Origin: UBA2329 sp964577215
GTDB taxonomy: Bacteria; Bacteroidota; Bacteroidia; Chitinophagales; Saprospiraceae
NCBI GenBank assembly: GCA_964577215.1
Contig: CAZNYK010000086.1
Location: forward strand, 1-17,535
DNA length: 17,535 nt
Reading direction: 5' to 3'
Below, one piece after another: positions 1-6,741 of this stretch. Made by a program: the position numbers and the translations under genes. Under the pieces are notes generated by a model. It searched no databases. It was given only the letters and a program-made list of their open reading frames with translations, and was not told where the DNA came from. Positions within the stretch are counted from its first letter, which is position 1. Each line of letters starts with the position of its first letter.

Positions 1-109
1 CTTCAAAGGAGGGGTTTTTCAGCTGTATGACCCCTTCGCTCTGGGCGTGCGCCATTGTAAGGACAAATGCCCACATAAATAAGCCGATGCCGCACTGCCT
101 CACTCCCAT
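1..109 (-). CDS. Secreted protein, N-terminal fragment
   Basis: Only the first 36 residues lie in the window. They form a clear signal peptide: Met, an Arg at position 4, a hydrophobic core (GIGLFMWAFVLTMA) and a likely cleavage site after AHA. The mature part begins QSEGVIQLKNPSFE. The NPSFE sequence right after a signal peptide is common in large secreted or OmpA-type Bacteroidota proteins, so an exported surface or envelope protein is likely; this is inference from a short piece. The start ATG (107-109) shares one base with the TGA stop of gcdH (109-111), a TGATG junction typical of translational coupling, so this gene is probably co-transcribed with gcdH. The rest is beyond the window edge and the function cannot be told. 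Confidence 0.7.
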   Translation of the reverse strand, partial: MGVRQCGIGLFMWAFVLTMAHAQSEGVIQLKNPSFE

Positions 110-1326
110 CAGGAAAATGCGTTCAACCCCGTCACATCCATCCCTGTGATCAGCAGGTGGATATCGTGTGTGCCCTCGTAGGTGAGCACGGTTTCCAGGT
201 TCATCATGTGGCGCATCACGGGGTATTCGTTGGTGATGCCCATGCCGCCGTGTATCTGGCGCGCCTCGCGGGCTATTTCCAAAGCCATCATCACGTTGTT
301 GCGCTTGGCCATGGAGATTTGCGCCGGAGTGGCCTTGCCCTGGTTGGCCAGCGAACCGAGGCGCCAGGCCAGTAGTTGCGCCTTGGTGATCTCGGTGATC
401 ATCTCGGCCAATTTCTTTTGGGTGAGTTGGAACTGCCCGATGGGCCTGCCGAACTGAATGCGCTCTTTGGAGTAGCGCAGCGCCGAGTCGTAGCAGTCCA
501 TAGCGGCGCCGATAGCGCCCCAGGCGATGCCGTAGCGGGCTTTGGACAGGCAGGAGAGCGGGCCTTTCATACCTTGTACGTTGGGCAATACCTGGCTTTT
601 GGGCACCCGCACATCCTCAAACACCAGTTCGCCGGTGATGGAGGCGCGCAGCGACCACTTGCCCTTGATCTCGGGAGCGGAGAAGCCTTTCATGTCTTTT
701 TCCACGATGAGGCCGCGCACAATGCCGGCTTCGTCTTTGGCCCACACCACGGCAACATCGGCCAGCGGGGAGTTGGTGATCCACATCTTGGCGCCGTTGA
801 GGATGTAGGCGTCGCCGTCGTCTTTGATGTGGGTGACCATGCCGGACGGGTTGGAACCGTGGTCCGGTTCGGTGAGGCCGAAGCAGCCGATGAACTCGCC
901 GCTGCCGAGCTTGGGCAGGTACTTGCGGCGCTGCTCTTCGGAGCCGAATTTGTAAATGGGGAACATCACGAGCGATCCTTGCACGGAAGCCATGGAGCGC
1001 ACGCCGGAATCGCCGCGCTCCAATTCCTGCATGATGACGCCGTAGGCGATCTCGTCCATGCCGCCGCCGCCGTACTCAGCGGGCAGACTGGGACCAAAAG
1101 CGCCGATATCGGCAAGTCCTTTGAACAGATGCGTGGGGCACTTGGCTTTGTCGGAGTATTCTTCAATGATGGGGGAAACTTCCTGTTTCACCCAGTCGCG
1201 CACGGCCTCGCGGGCCAGCAGGTGATCTTCGCTGAGCAATTCGTCTATGAGATAGTAGTCATGCCCCTGAAAGCGGTCTTCTTTGGCTGTTTTGGCGGCG
1301 GCTATGCCGTTGCTGTTGTCTTGCAT
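109..1326 (-). CDS. gcdH: Glutaryl-CoA dehydrogenase
   Basis: FAD-dependent acyl-CoA dehydrogenase family protein of 405 residues, full length for the family. It oxidises and decarboxylates glutaryl-CoA to crotonyl-CoA in lysine, hydroxylysine and tryptophan breakdown, in the cytoplasm. Visible signatures are the N-terminal QGHDYYLIDELLSE block, the ELERGDSGVRS segment (Glu103 and Arg110 match the glutarate-binding Glu87/Arg94 of human GCDH), GCFGLTEP near residue 148, WITNSPLADV near 182, and the C-terminal TYEGTHDIH block with the catalytic base Glu384. The Glu/Arg pair is what separates glutaryl-CoA from straight-chain acyl-CoA dehydrogenases, so the call is firm. The ATG lies just inside the left flank of the first N gap; the gap is an assembly join, so the gene is intact. 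A near-ideal promoter element lies at 1582-1589. The stop overlaps the next gene by one base. Confidence 0.93.
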   Translation of the reverse strand: MQDNSNGIAAAKTAKEDRFQGHDYYLIDELLSEDHLLAREAVRDWVKQEVSPIIEEYSDKAKCPTHLFKGLADIGAFGPSLPAEYGGGGMDEIAYGVIMQELERGDSGVRSMASVQGSLVMFPIYKFGSEEQRRKYLPKLGSGEFIGCFGLTEPDHGSNPSGMVTHIKDDGDAYILNGAKMWITNSPLADVAVVWAKDEAGIVRGLIVEKDMKGFSAPEIKGKWSLRASITGELVFEDVRVPKSQVLPNVQGMKGPLSCLSKARYGIAWGAIGAAMDCYDSALRYSKERIQFGRPIGQFQLTQKKLAEMITEITKAQLLAWRLGSLANQGKATPAQISMAKRNNVMMALEIAREARQIHGGMGITNEYPVMRHMMNLETVLTYEGTHDIHLLITGMDVTGLNAFS

Positions 1327-1346
1327 ATCTTCAGGTATTTTGTTTT
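1292..1346. repeat. 55-bp direct repeat, left copy (gap flank)
   Basis: These 55 bases are identical to 1447-1501, on the other side of the N gap. The copy includes the gcdH start codon. Identical flanks of exactly the same length occur at the second gap, so this is best read as one genomic sequence written twice by the assembler. Confidence 0.9.
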
Positions 1347-1446
1347 NNNNNNNNNNNNNNNNNNNNNNNNNNNNNNNNNNNNNNNNNNNNNNNNNNNNNN
1401 NNNNNNNNNNNNNNNNNNNNNNNNNNNNNNNNNNNNNNNNNNNNNN
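1347..1446. other. Assembly gap of 100 N, probably artificial
   Basis: Exactly 100 unknown bases between two identical 55-bp sequences (1292-1346 and 1447-1501). The fixed N count and the shared 55-bp ends indicate two contigs joined by paired reads although their ends overlap by one k-mer. Removing the Ns and one copy (155 bases) gives a continuous gcdH leader. Nothing is likely to be missing. Confidence 0.85.
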
Positions 1447-1501
1447 TTGGCGGCGGCTATGCCGTTGCTGTTGTCTTGCATATCTTCAGGTATTTTGTTT
1501 T
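1447..1501. repeat. 55-bp direct repeat, right copy (gap flank)
   Basis: Identical to 1292-1346. It carries a spurious second copy of the gcdH start codon and first codons, which should not be annotated as a separate gene. Confidence 0.9.
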
Positions 1502-1506
1502 GGCAT

Positions 1507-1542
1507 TTAGTGAATGGGAGATGGGAGCCGCCCCTTCACTAA
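1507..1542 (-). promoter_or_regulatory. Inverted repeat in the gcdH leader
   Basis: TTAGTGAA (1507-1514) and TTCACTAA (1535-1542) are perfect 8-base inverted arms. One bulged base further in, GGG (1516-1518) can pair with CCC (1531-1533), extending the stem. After collapsing the false gap, the hairpin ends about 25 bases before the gcdH ATG, downstream of the predicted promoter. It could be a repressor site, a translation-control hairpin, or a terminator for the upstream dehydrogenase gene. No T-run follows on the minus strand, which speaks against a classical terminator. Confidence 0.45.
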
Positions 1543-1581
1543 GCCGGGTAAGGAAATCAATTTTGATGTAAAAAGTCGCTG

Positions 1582-1589
1582 CAAAGGTA
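1582..1589 (-). promoter_or_regulatory. Bacteroidota -7 promoter element for gcdH
   Basis: On the minus strand this reads TACCTTTG, an exact match to the Bacteroidota TAnnTTTG -7 element. It lies between the stop of the dehydrogenase gene (1631) and gcdH, giving a leader of roughly 95 bases once the false gap is removed. No convincing -33 TTG was found at the usual distance. Confidence 0.6.
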
Positions 1590-1630
1590 ATGCTTTTTGG
1601 TGTACGGAATCTTTAGAAACGCGTTTTGCC

Positions 1631-2395
1631 TCAAAGCCCGCAAACGGTCATTCCGCCGTCCACCACTATGTTCTGGCCGGTGATGTAGGAGGCTTTATCC
1701 ATTGCCAGGAAGGCGATTGCGGCGGCGGGCTCCTCCGCTTCGGCGATGCGGCCCAGCGGCGTGCGGCGCAGGATGAGTTCCAGGCGTTCGGGTTGCTGAA
1801 GTACCGGTTCGGCCAGCGGCGTTCGGGTGTACCAGGGCGATACCGCGTTGACGCGGATGCCCAGCGGCGCCCACTCCACAGCGAGGTTCCGGGTAAGTTG
1901 CAGTTCGGCCGCCTTGGTCATACCGTATGGAGCGCCGGAGCGCACATCCACTGAAGCGGCTACCGAACTTACATTGATCACAGAAGCATTGCGCCCCTTT
2001 TGCAACAGGGGAAAAACCAATTGCGTGAGTGCAACGGCGCTGAACAGGTTTGTCTCGAATACCCGGCGGTACTCTTCCTCCGCATACTCGGCAAAGGGCT
2101 TGCGGATGTTCATGCCCACGTTGTTGACCAACACATCCAAGCGGCCCCATTGCCGCTCGATGGTCTGCGCCAATCGCTCCCGGTCGGAAGAGGAAGTGAC
2201 ATCTGCCACCATGCCGTAAGCAGGCAATCCGCGGGAATTCCAGGCTTGCAGGCGGGTGAAAACATCTTGTTCATTGCGCGCAACAATAAAGACCTCCGCG
2301 CCGAGCGAAAGCATTTCCTCTGCTGCAGCCAGTCCGATGCCTTGGGTGCCGCCCGTGATGAGGGCGCATTTTCCGGAGAGGGTCCAACCATTCAT
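1631..2395 (-). CDS. SDR-family oxidoreductase, tropinone-reductase-like
   Basis: Classical short-chain dehydrogenase/reductase of 254 residues, the usual family size. A Rossmann fold binds NAD(P)H through TGGTQGIG at residues 14-21; NNVG at 91-94 replaces the common NNAG; Asn116, Ser144, Tyr157 and Lys161 (YGMTK) form the catalytic tetrad; and the C-terminal YITGQNIVVDGG block is typical. The overall pattern, including WTLSGKCALITGGTQGIG at the start and an AWNSRGL segment after beta-3, resembles the tropinone-reductase-like subgroup, but members of that group act on many ketones and alcohols, so the substrate is unknown. The ATG is 25 bases after the rpoN stop with no obvious promoter between them, so the two genes are probably co-transcribed. 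Cytoplasmic. Confidence 0.88.
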   Translation of the reverse strand: MNGWTLSGKCALITGGTQGIGLAAAEEMLSLGAEVFIVARNEQDVFTRLQAWNSRGLPAYGMVADVTSSSDRERLAQTIERQWGRLDVLVNNVGMNIRKPFAEYAEEEYRRVFETNLFSAVALTQLVFPLLQKGRNASVINVSSVAASVDVRSGAPYGMTKAAELQLTRNLAVEWAPLGIRVNAVSPWYTRTPLAEPVLQQPERLELILRRTPLGRIAEAEEPAAAIAFLAMDKASYITGQNIVVDGGMTVCGL

Positions 2396-2420
2396 ACCAC
2401 AATTTTCAGCGAAGATACAA

Positions 2421-3956
2421 CTACAACTCCTTGCGCAGGCGCGCTACCGGAATGTTGAGTTGTTCGCGGTACTTGGCCACCGTGCGCCGGGCAATGTTGT
2501 AGCCTTTGTCGGTAAGCAGTTCAGTGAGTTTTTCGTCAGAAAGCGGCTTGCGCTTGCTTTCGGCAGCGATGAGATCGGAGAGAATTTTCTTCACCTCCAG
2601 GGTGGAGACCTCTTCCCCTTCGCTGGTTTGAAGCGCTTCCGAGAAAAAATCCTTGAGCCGGCGGGTGCCGAATTCCGTTTGTACGAATTTGCTGTTCACT
2701 ACCCTGGAAACGGTGGAAATGTCCAGGCCGGTCACATCGGCGATATCCTTGAGGATCATGGGACGGAGCTTCCGGTCATCGCCGCTGAGGAAGTATTCGT
2801 ACTGGTATTGCAGGATGGCGTACATAGTGCGGTACATGGTATCCTGTCGCTGGCGAATGGCGTCGATGAACCACTTGGCCGAGTCAATTTTCTGTTTGAT
2901 GAAGAGGATAGCTTCCTTCTCGCGTATATTGGGCCGCCGGCTTTGGGCGCTGCGTTTGTAGGCGCGCAGCATGTCCTTGTAGTGATCGCTGATGCGCAAA
3001 TCGGGTGCGTTGCGGGAATTGAGACTGAGCTCGAGTTCGCCGTCGTTGTTCGACACAATGAAGTCGGGTATGATGTACTGCAAGGATGCGGAAGAAGCGC
3101 TTTGAAAAGCGCCGGCGGGTTTAGGGTTGAGTTTGAGAATTTCGTCAATGGCTTCCTTGAGCTCTTCTTCGGAAATGTTGAGCCGGTTTTGGAGTTTGTC
3201 GAAGTGCTTTTTGGTGAATTCGTCGAATTGATCGCGGATTATCCTGAGGGCAAGCTGTATGAAGGGTCTATCTAAATCAGACAAGTCTTCCTGCTCCAAA
3301 CGCCATTCCAACTGAAGCAGGAGGCACTCCTGGAGATTGCGGGCACCGATGCCGGGCGGATCGAATCGCTGGATTTTTTGAAGGATGGATTCAATTTCGG
3401 CTTCATCGGAGAGGATATTTTGAGAAAAGAGCAGATCGTCGAGGATGGCCGAGGGTTCGCGACGCAGATAACCGTCGTCGTCAATACTGCCGATGATCTG
3501 CTGTGCGACGGCCTCCTGCCGTGGAGAATCGAAGTCCATCATGCCCACTTGTTGCTCCAAATAGTCGTGAAAGGTACTCTCGATGGCAACAGGCATCCGG
3601 CGGTCTTCTTCTTCGGTATTATAGGTATCTCCGCGGGTTTTGTAGGAAGCTTCGTCGTCTTCGATGTATTCGTTGAGATAGTCGCTGAATTCCAGGGGAT
3701 TGTCTTTTTCGTAATCGGCGGTATCTTCTCCATCACCGGTATTTCCGTCCGCATCGCCTGCATTGCCCTCGGCAGGAAACATTTCGTCTTCTTCATCCGC
3801 CTGGTAGTCTCCTTCCTCCAGGGCCGGATTCTCTTCCATTTCTTCTTTGATGCGCTGCTCCAGAACGGCAGTGGGCACCTGAAGCAGTTTCATGAGCTGA
3901 ATCTGCTGCGGCGCCAGCTTTTGAAGCATTTTCTGACTTAAGCTTTGCTTTAACAT
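2421..3956 (-). CDS. rpoN: RNA polymerase sigma-54 factor
   Basis: Full-length sigma-54 of 511 residues, which directs RNA polymerase to -24/-12 promoters and needs an AAA+ enhancer-binding activator to open DNA. The three family regions are visible in order: Gln/Leu-rich region I (residues about 5-47, QKLAPQQIQLMKLLQVP), a very acidic linker region II (about 48-115), the core-binding domain (about 120-330), the helix-turn-helix for the -12 element (about 402-421, IADVTGLDISTVSRVV) and the diagnostic RpoN box ARRTVAKYRE at 489-498. The start ATG gives the conserved MLKQSLSQK beginning. Upstream is a 160-base gap with two inverted repeats; downstream the dehydrogenase gene follows after 25 bases. 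No enhancer-binding activator gene is present in the window. Confidence 0.97.
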   Translation of the reverse strand: MLKQSLSQKMLQKLAPQQIQLMKLLQVPTAVLEQRIKEEMEENPALEEGDYQADEEDEMFPAEGNAGDADGNTGDGEDTADYEKDNPLEFSDYLNEYIEDDEASYKTRGDTYNTEEEDRRMPVAIESTFHDYLEQQVGMMDFDSPRQEAVAQQIIGSIDDDGYLRREPSAILDDLLFSQNILSDEAEIESILQKIQRFDPPGIGARNLQECLLLQLEWRLEQEDLSDLDRPFIQLALRIIRDQFDEFTKKHFDKLQNRLNISEEELKEAIDEILKLNPKPAGAFQSASSASLQYIIPDFIVSNNDGELELSLNSRNAPDLRISDHYKDMLRAYKRSAQSRRPNIREKEAILFIKQKIDSAKWFIDAIRQRQDTMYRTMYAILQYQYEYFLSGDDRKLRPMILKDIADVTGLDISTVSRVVNSKFVQTEFGTRRLKDFFSEALQTSEGEEVSTLEVKKILSDLIAAESKRKPLSDEKLTELLTDKGYNIARRTVAKYREQLNIPVARLRKEL

Positions 3957-3979
3957 TGCGTCTTGATTTCGCCTTTACG

Positions 3980-4011
3980 CCGGTTGCTTCTTATTTTTCC
4001 AAGGCAACCGG
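3980..4011 (-). promoter_or_regulatory. Hairpin in the rpoN leader
   Basis: CCGGTTGC (3980-3987) and GCAACCGG (4004-4011) are perfect 8-base inverted arms around a 16-base loop, ending about 24 bases upstream of the rpoN ATG. No T-run follows in the minus direction, so it is more likely a 5' leader structure or operator than an intrinsic terminator. The function is unknown. Confidence 0.45.
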
Positions 4012-4067
4012 GCTGCTAATTTAACCTGTTTTTTCGTGCCCGGCAAGCCAGGCTACCTTAATCTCAC

Positions 4068-4101
4068 AAAAAACATGCCAAAAAATAATAATATGTTTTT
4101 T
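4068..4101 (-). terminator. AT-rich inverted repeat after the small lipoprotein gene
   Basis: AAAAAACAT (4068-4076) and ATGTTTTTT (4093-4101) are perfect 9-base arms with a 16-base loop, starting 16 bases after the stop of the minus-strand lipoprotein gene. The stem is weak in GC but the minus strand ends in a T-run, so it may serve as a weak terminator in front of rpoN. Low certainty. Confidence 0.35.
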
Positions 4102-4116
4102 AACCCGGCAGATTGC

Positions 4117-4629
4117 TCAACTGCCCTTCATCCGGCTGATCACGCTGCGTATGGTGCGGTCTATCACGGGAAGCTCCATGCGGCCGGTTTGTTCGGCAAG
4201 ATAAGAGACCTCCACCTGGCCGGTATGGGTATTTACCACGGCGATATTCAGGCTGGAGCGCGAGCGGCTGTCCTCCGCATTGCTGAATTGGTAGCGCACG
4301 ATATAGTCAGAAGGCTTTTCCTGCATGTAAGGTATGTTGACTATCATCTGCCCGGGCCCGTACAGGCTGGTATCGGCCGGGTACACGGGGCTTGGGAATC
4401 CACCGCTCATGGGCATGCGGAAGCTGTTGTCGGAAATGACCTTGAAATTATTGATGAGCAGGAAATGTTCGATGCGCCCGGAAAGCACGTCATTGCTGTT
4501 GAGCGTGATGACCTTAAAGCTGGCATTGGTGTCAAAATTCGGCGCTTTGTAGAAAGTGGTCTGTTGAAGCGCACACGAACCTGCAACGAGCACGGCGCCG
4601 AGGGCAAGAAGGAGGATATTGGTTTTCAT
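4117..4629 (-). CDS. Small lipoprotein of unknown function
   Basis: 170 residues. The N-terminus MKTNILLLALGAVLVAGSC is a lipoprotein signal peptide with lipobox AGSC and the lipidated cysteine at 19, so the protein is anchored in an envelope membrane. The mature part (about 150 residues) contains alternating hydrophobic strands and no motif I recognise; it includes SFKVITLNSNDVLSGRIEHFLL and LNIAVVNTHTGQVEVSYLAEQ, which suggest a small beta-rich domain that may measure or bind something at the cell surface, but that is speculation. The ATG start is the only one giving a proper signal peptide. The SdiA-type lipoprotein gene lies 107 bases upstream on the same strand, with a possible terminator between them. 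Confidence 0.72.
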   Translation of the reverse strand: MKTNILLLALGAVLVAGSCALQQTTFYKAPNFDTNASFKVITLNSNDVLSGRIEHFLLINNFKVISDNSFRMPMSGGFPSPVYPADTSLYGPGQMIVNIPYMQEKPSDYIVRYQFSNAEDSRSRSSLNIAVVNTHTGQVEVSYLAEQTGRMELPVIDRTIRSVISRMKGS

Positions 4630-4663
4630 ATCTTTTCGGATTATGTGACGGTAAGAAAAGGGC

Positions 4664-4680
4664 AGAGAGAATCGCTCTCT
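4664..4680 (-). terminator. Candidate terminator after the SdiA-type gene
   Basis: AGAGAG (4664-4669) and CTCTCT (4675-4680) form a perfect 6-bp stem with a 5-base loop. On the minus strand it is followed by GCCCTTTTCTT, a T-rich stretch. It lies between two minus-strand lipoprotein genes and could end transcription of the upstream one. The stem is short. Confidence 0.35.
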
Positions 4681-4736
4681 ACATTAAACTGTATTTGCCT
4701 GCTTAATAGTTCGAAAAAAACACGTAAACCCTCAGG

Positions 4737-5666
4737 CTAATTCTGCTTGGGAAATACCGCAATAATCCCCTTGCCGCCTTCTTTCCCTTCGCTGGCGATG
4801 TAGAGCGTGCCCCGGCTGTCGAAGCAGATGCCTTCGGGTTGTTGAAAGATGTCTTTGTCAAAGCGGTGCAGCGCCAGGGGTTTACCTTCCCGGGAATACA
4901 CGGCCAGCATTCTGCCCGGCGCCGACAGGATGAAATAATGCCCGCTGTGCGGATGAATGGCTATCCCGGAGGGACTGAAGCGCAGGGCGCCGTTGTGTTC
5001 AGGGTTGCTGAGGTATTCCAGTAGTTTATCGCGTTTGGACAAACCGGGATTTTGTTGCAGGAAGTCAGTTATATCCGCTAAACGGATGCGCATGTATGGT
5101 TCCGGGACGAGCGTCATGTCATCCATACGTATGGTATATATATGCTTTTCGTCTTGCGCTTGTTCCGGCGGGGCCGCTTTGCAAGCCAACAGCAGCAGGC
5201 GGCGGGCGGGGTCGGCGGCAATTCCTTCGATGTCCTGCTGTTTGGTCAGGGTGTATTTAAACTTGTCTGTTATTTGCGCAGGGGTGCCGCCATGCATCAC
5301 CCGGTAAATGGTGCCGGTGCTTTTTACGGCATAGAGGGTATCTCCCACAGCGGTGACTCCTTCGAAGTCGCCTTCGGAAATGAAGTCAATGCGCCGTTTG
5401 ATTTTCATATTTGCCCCGTCGAGCACATACACTGCGCCCCGTTCGTCTTGAACAGCCAGCAAATCGGCGTCGTTGGGGGCCATTTGCAGGCCGGAAATTT
5501 CGTGAAGTTCGTCGGCCAGTTCTGCCCGCAGCGCAGGTTTATCCAAATAGTACGGCAGTACGGCGCTGGGCGTCTGCCCCTGAGCCAGGCAGCCTGTGAA
5601 AAAAAACAGCGCCGCGGCGCACAACGCCCATTGCATCGCTGTAAAAGGATTTTTTGGAAGCCACAT
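4737..5666 (-). CDS. SdiA-regulated (YjiK-like) beta-propeller lipoprotein
   Basis: 309 residues from the ATG at 5666. A hydrophobic stretch ending LFFFTGC gives a lipoprotein signal with the likely lipidated cysteine at 26. The mature protein looks like the SdiA-regulated domain family (YjiK type), an NHL/propeller-like fold: ELHEISGLQ, LLAVQDERGAVYVLD, GDFEGVTAVGDTLYAVKSTGTIY, QDIEGIAADP, FSPSGIAIHPHSGHYFILSA, QPEGICFDSRGTLYIASEG repeat the blade pattern. The biochemical role of the family is unknown. Other starts are TTG 5747, ATG 5720 and ATG 5636. A TATATTTG promoter element at 5671-5678 rules against the two upstream starts; 5636 would give a leader of about 30 bases but lacks a positive n-region, so 5666 versus 5636 is unsettled. 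The gene diverges from gldA. Confidence 0.75.
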   Translation of the reverse strand: MWLPKNPFTAMQWALCAAALFFFTGCLAQGQTPSAVLPYYLDKPALRAELADELHEISGLQMAPNDADLLAVQDERGAVYVLDGANMKIKRRIDFISEGDFEGVTAVGDTLYAVKSTGTIYRVMHGGTPAQITDKFKYTLTKQQDIEGIAADPARRLLLLACKAAPPEQAQDEKHIYTIRMDDMTLVPEPYMRIRLADITDFLQQNPGLSKRDKLLEYLSNPEHNGALRFSPSGIAIHPHSGHYFILSAPGRMLAVYSREGKPLALHRFDKDIFQQPEGICFDSRGTLYIASEGKEGGKGIIAVFPKQN

Positions 5667-5670
5667 GCGG

Positions 5671-5678
5671 CAAATATA
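5671..5678 (-). promoter_or_regulatory. Bacteroidota -7 promoter element for the SdiA-type gene
   Basis: On the minus strand this reads TATATTTG, an exact TAnnTTTG match in the divergent region with gldA. Its position a few bases upstream of ATG 5666 implies either an almost leaderless mRNA or translation from ATG 5636. Confidence 0.5.
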
Positions 5679-5756
5679 GGATTTTCCCCTTGCCGCTTTT
5701 ATCTTCTCTTTACACGACATAACTTTACCCCGCTTTTTGGATAACAACGTTTAAAT

Positions 5757-6680
5757 ATGGATATCCGTATAAACAACCTGACCAAACACTACGGCCCCCA
5801 AACCGCAGTGGATCACATCGCGTTTGAGGTGAAAACCGGCGAGATCCTCGGTTTCCTCGGCCCTAACGGCGCCGGAAAATCTACCACTATGAAGATGATC
5901 ACCGGCTATTTGTCTCCCGACGGTGGCGACATCCTCATCGGCGGCCGTTCCATTCGCGAACACGACATGCGCCGCCACATCGGCTACCTGCCCGAAAACA
6001 ACCCTCTCTATACCGACATGCCGGTGATGGACTACTTAGCCTACTGCGCAGCCCTCCACGGCGTGACCCGAACGGATATTCCCGGTCGCGTGCGCGAAAT
6101 GGTAAAAGTATGCGGCCTCAACGTAGAAAAACACAAGCGCATCGGCGAACTCTCCAAAGGCTACCGCCAACGCGTCGGCCTCGCACAGGCCATGATCCAC
6201 GATCCCGAAATACTCATTCTGGACGAACCGACCACCGGACTCGACCCCAACCAGATAGTGGAGATTCGCCAACTGATACGCGAATTGGGCAAGGAAAAAA
6301 CCGTGATCCTGAGCACCCACATCCTGCCCGAAGTGGAAGCAACCTGCGACCGCATCCTCATCATCAACCGGGGCGCCATCGCCGCCGACGGCACCGCCGA
6401 CGTGCTCCGCAAACAAGCCCAGGGCAAACAGATACTGCAAGCCCGCATCGAGGGCGCCGCCCCGGAAGCCGTGCTGGCCGAACTGCAAAGCCTGCCCGGT
6501 ATCGATGCCGCATCCATCATAGATCCGGAGCTCGGCCGCTTCGAACTGCAAAGTCTCCCGGAAGCCCAGGCCGGCCGCGAAGTCTTTCAACTTTGCGTGC
6601 GCCGCAAATGGGTCGCCACAGAACTCATTCCGCACGAGACCAAGCTGGAGGATGTTTTCCGCAATCTCACGATGAATTAA
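5757..6680 (+). CDS. gldA: Gliding-type ABC transporter ATP-binding protein GldA
   Basis: ABC ATPase of 307 residues with all family motifs: Walker A GPNGAGKST at 35-43, a Q-loop position occupied by LPENNPLY (Glu in place of Gln, as is usual in this subgroup), signature LSKGYRQRV at 132-140, Walker B ILILDEP at 152-158, D-loop GLDPNQ and switch His188. The C-terminal 100 residues (about 210-307) are the extra domain seen in GldA/CcmA/NatA-like exporters, ending KLEDVFRNLT. Sequence style and length match GldA, which with GldF and GldG forms an ABC transporter linked to gliding motility in Bacteroidota. gldF and gldG are not in the window; in many members gldA is encoded apart from them. The ATG is 90 bases from the divergent lipoprotein start; a near-match promoter TAACTTTA lies at 5720-5727. 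A general ABC-2 exporter remains the alternative. Confidence 0.82.
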   Translation: MDIRINNLTKHYGPQTAVDHIAFEVKTGEILGFLGPNGAGKSTTMKMITGYLSPDGGDILIGGRSIREHDMRRHIGYLPENNPLYTDMPVMDYLAYCAALHGVTRTDIPGRVREMVKVCGLNVEKHKRIGELSKGYRQRVGLAQAMIHDPEILILDEPTTGLDPNQIVEIRQLIRELGKEKTVILSTHILPEVEATCDRILIINRGAIAADGTADVLRKQAQGKQILQARIEGAAPEAVLAELQSLPGIDAASIIDPELGRFELQSLPEAQAGREVFQLCVRRKWVATELIPHETKLEDVFRNLTMN

Positions 6681-6741
6681 GGGAGTATGGAGTGTGCACG
6701 CCCTTATGTTTCATCGGGATAACTGATCAACCGCAATATTT

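Noticed and set aside
376..1542. Long plus-strand reading frame opposite gcdH, running through the first gap.
   Set aside because: It is antisense to a strongly supported enzyme, has low-complexity His/Ala/Gly-rich composition and is extended by Ns. The same applies to 2256-3275 opposite rpoN and 5142-5744 opposite the SdiA-type gene.
4630..4736. Possible small RNA or tRNA in the gap between lipoprotein genes.
   Set aside because: No cloverleaf or promoter-terminator pair could be built; only one short hairpin is seen.
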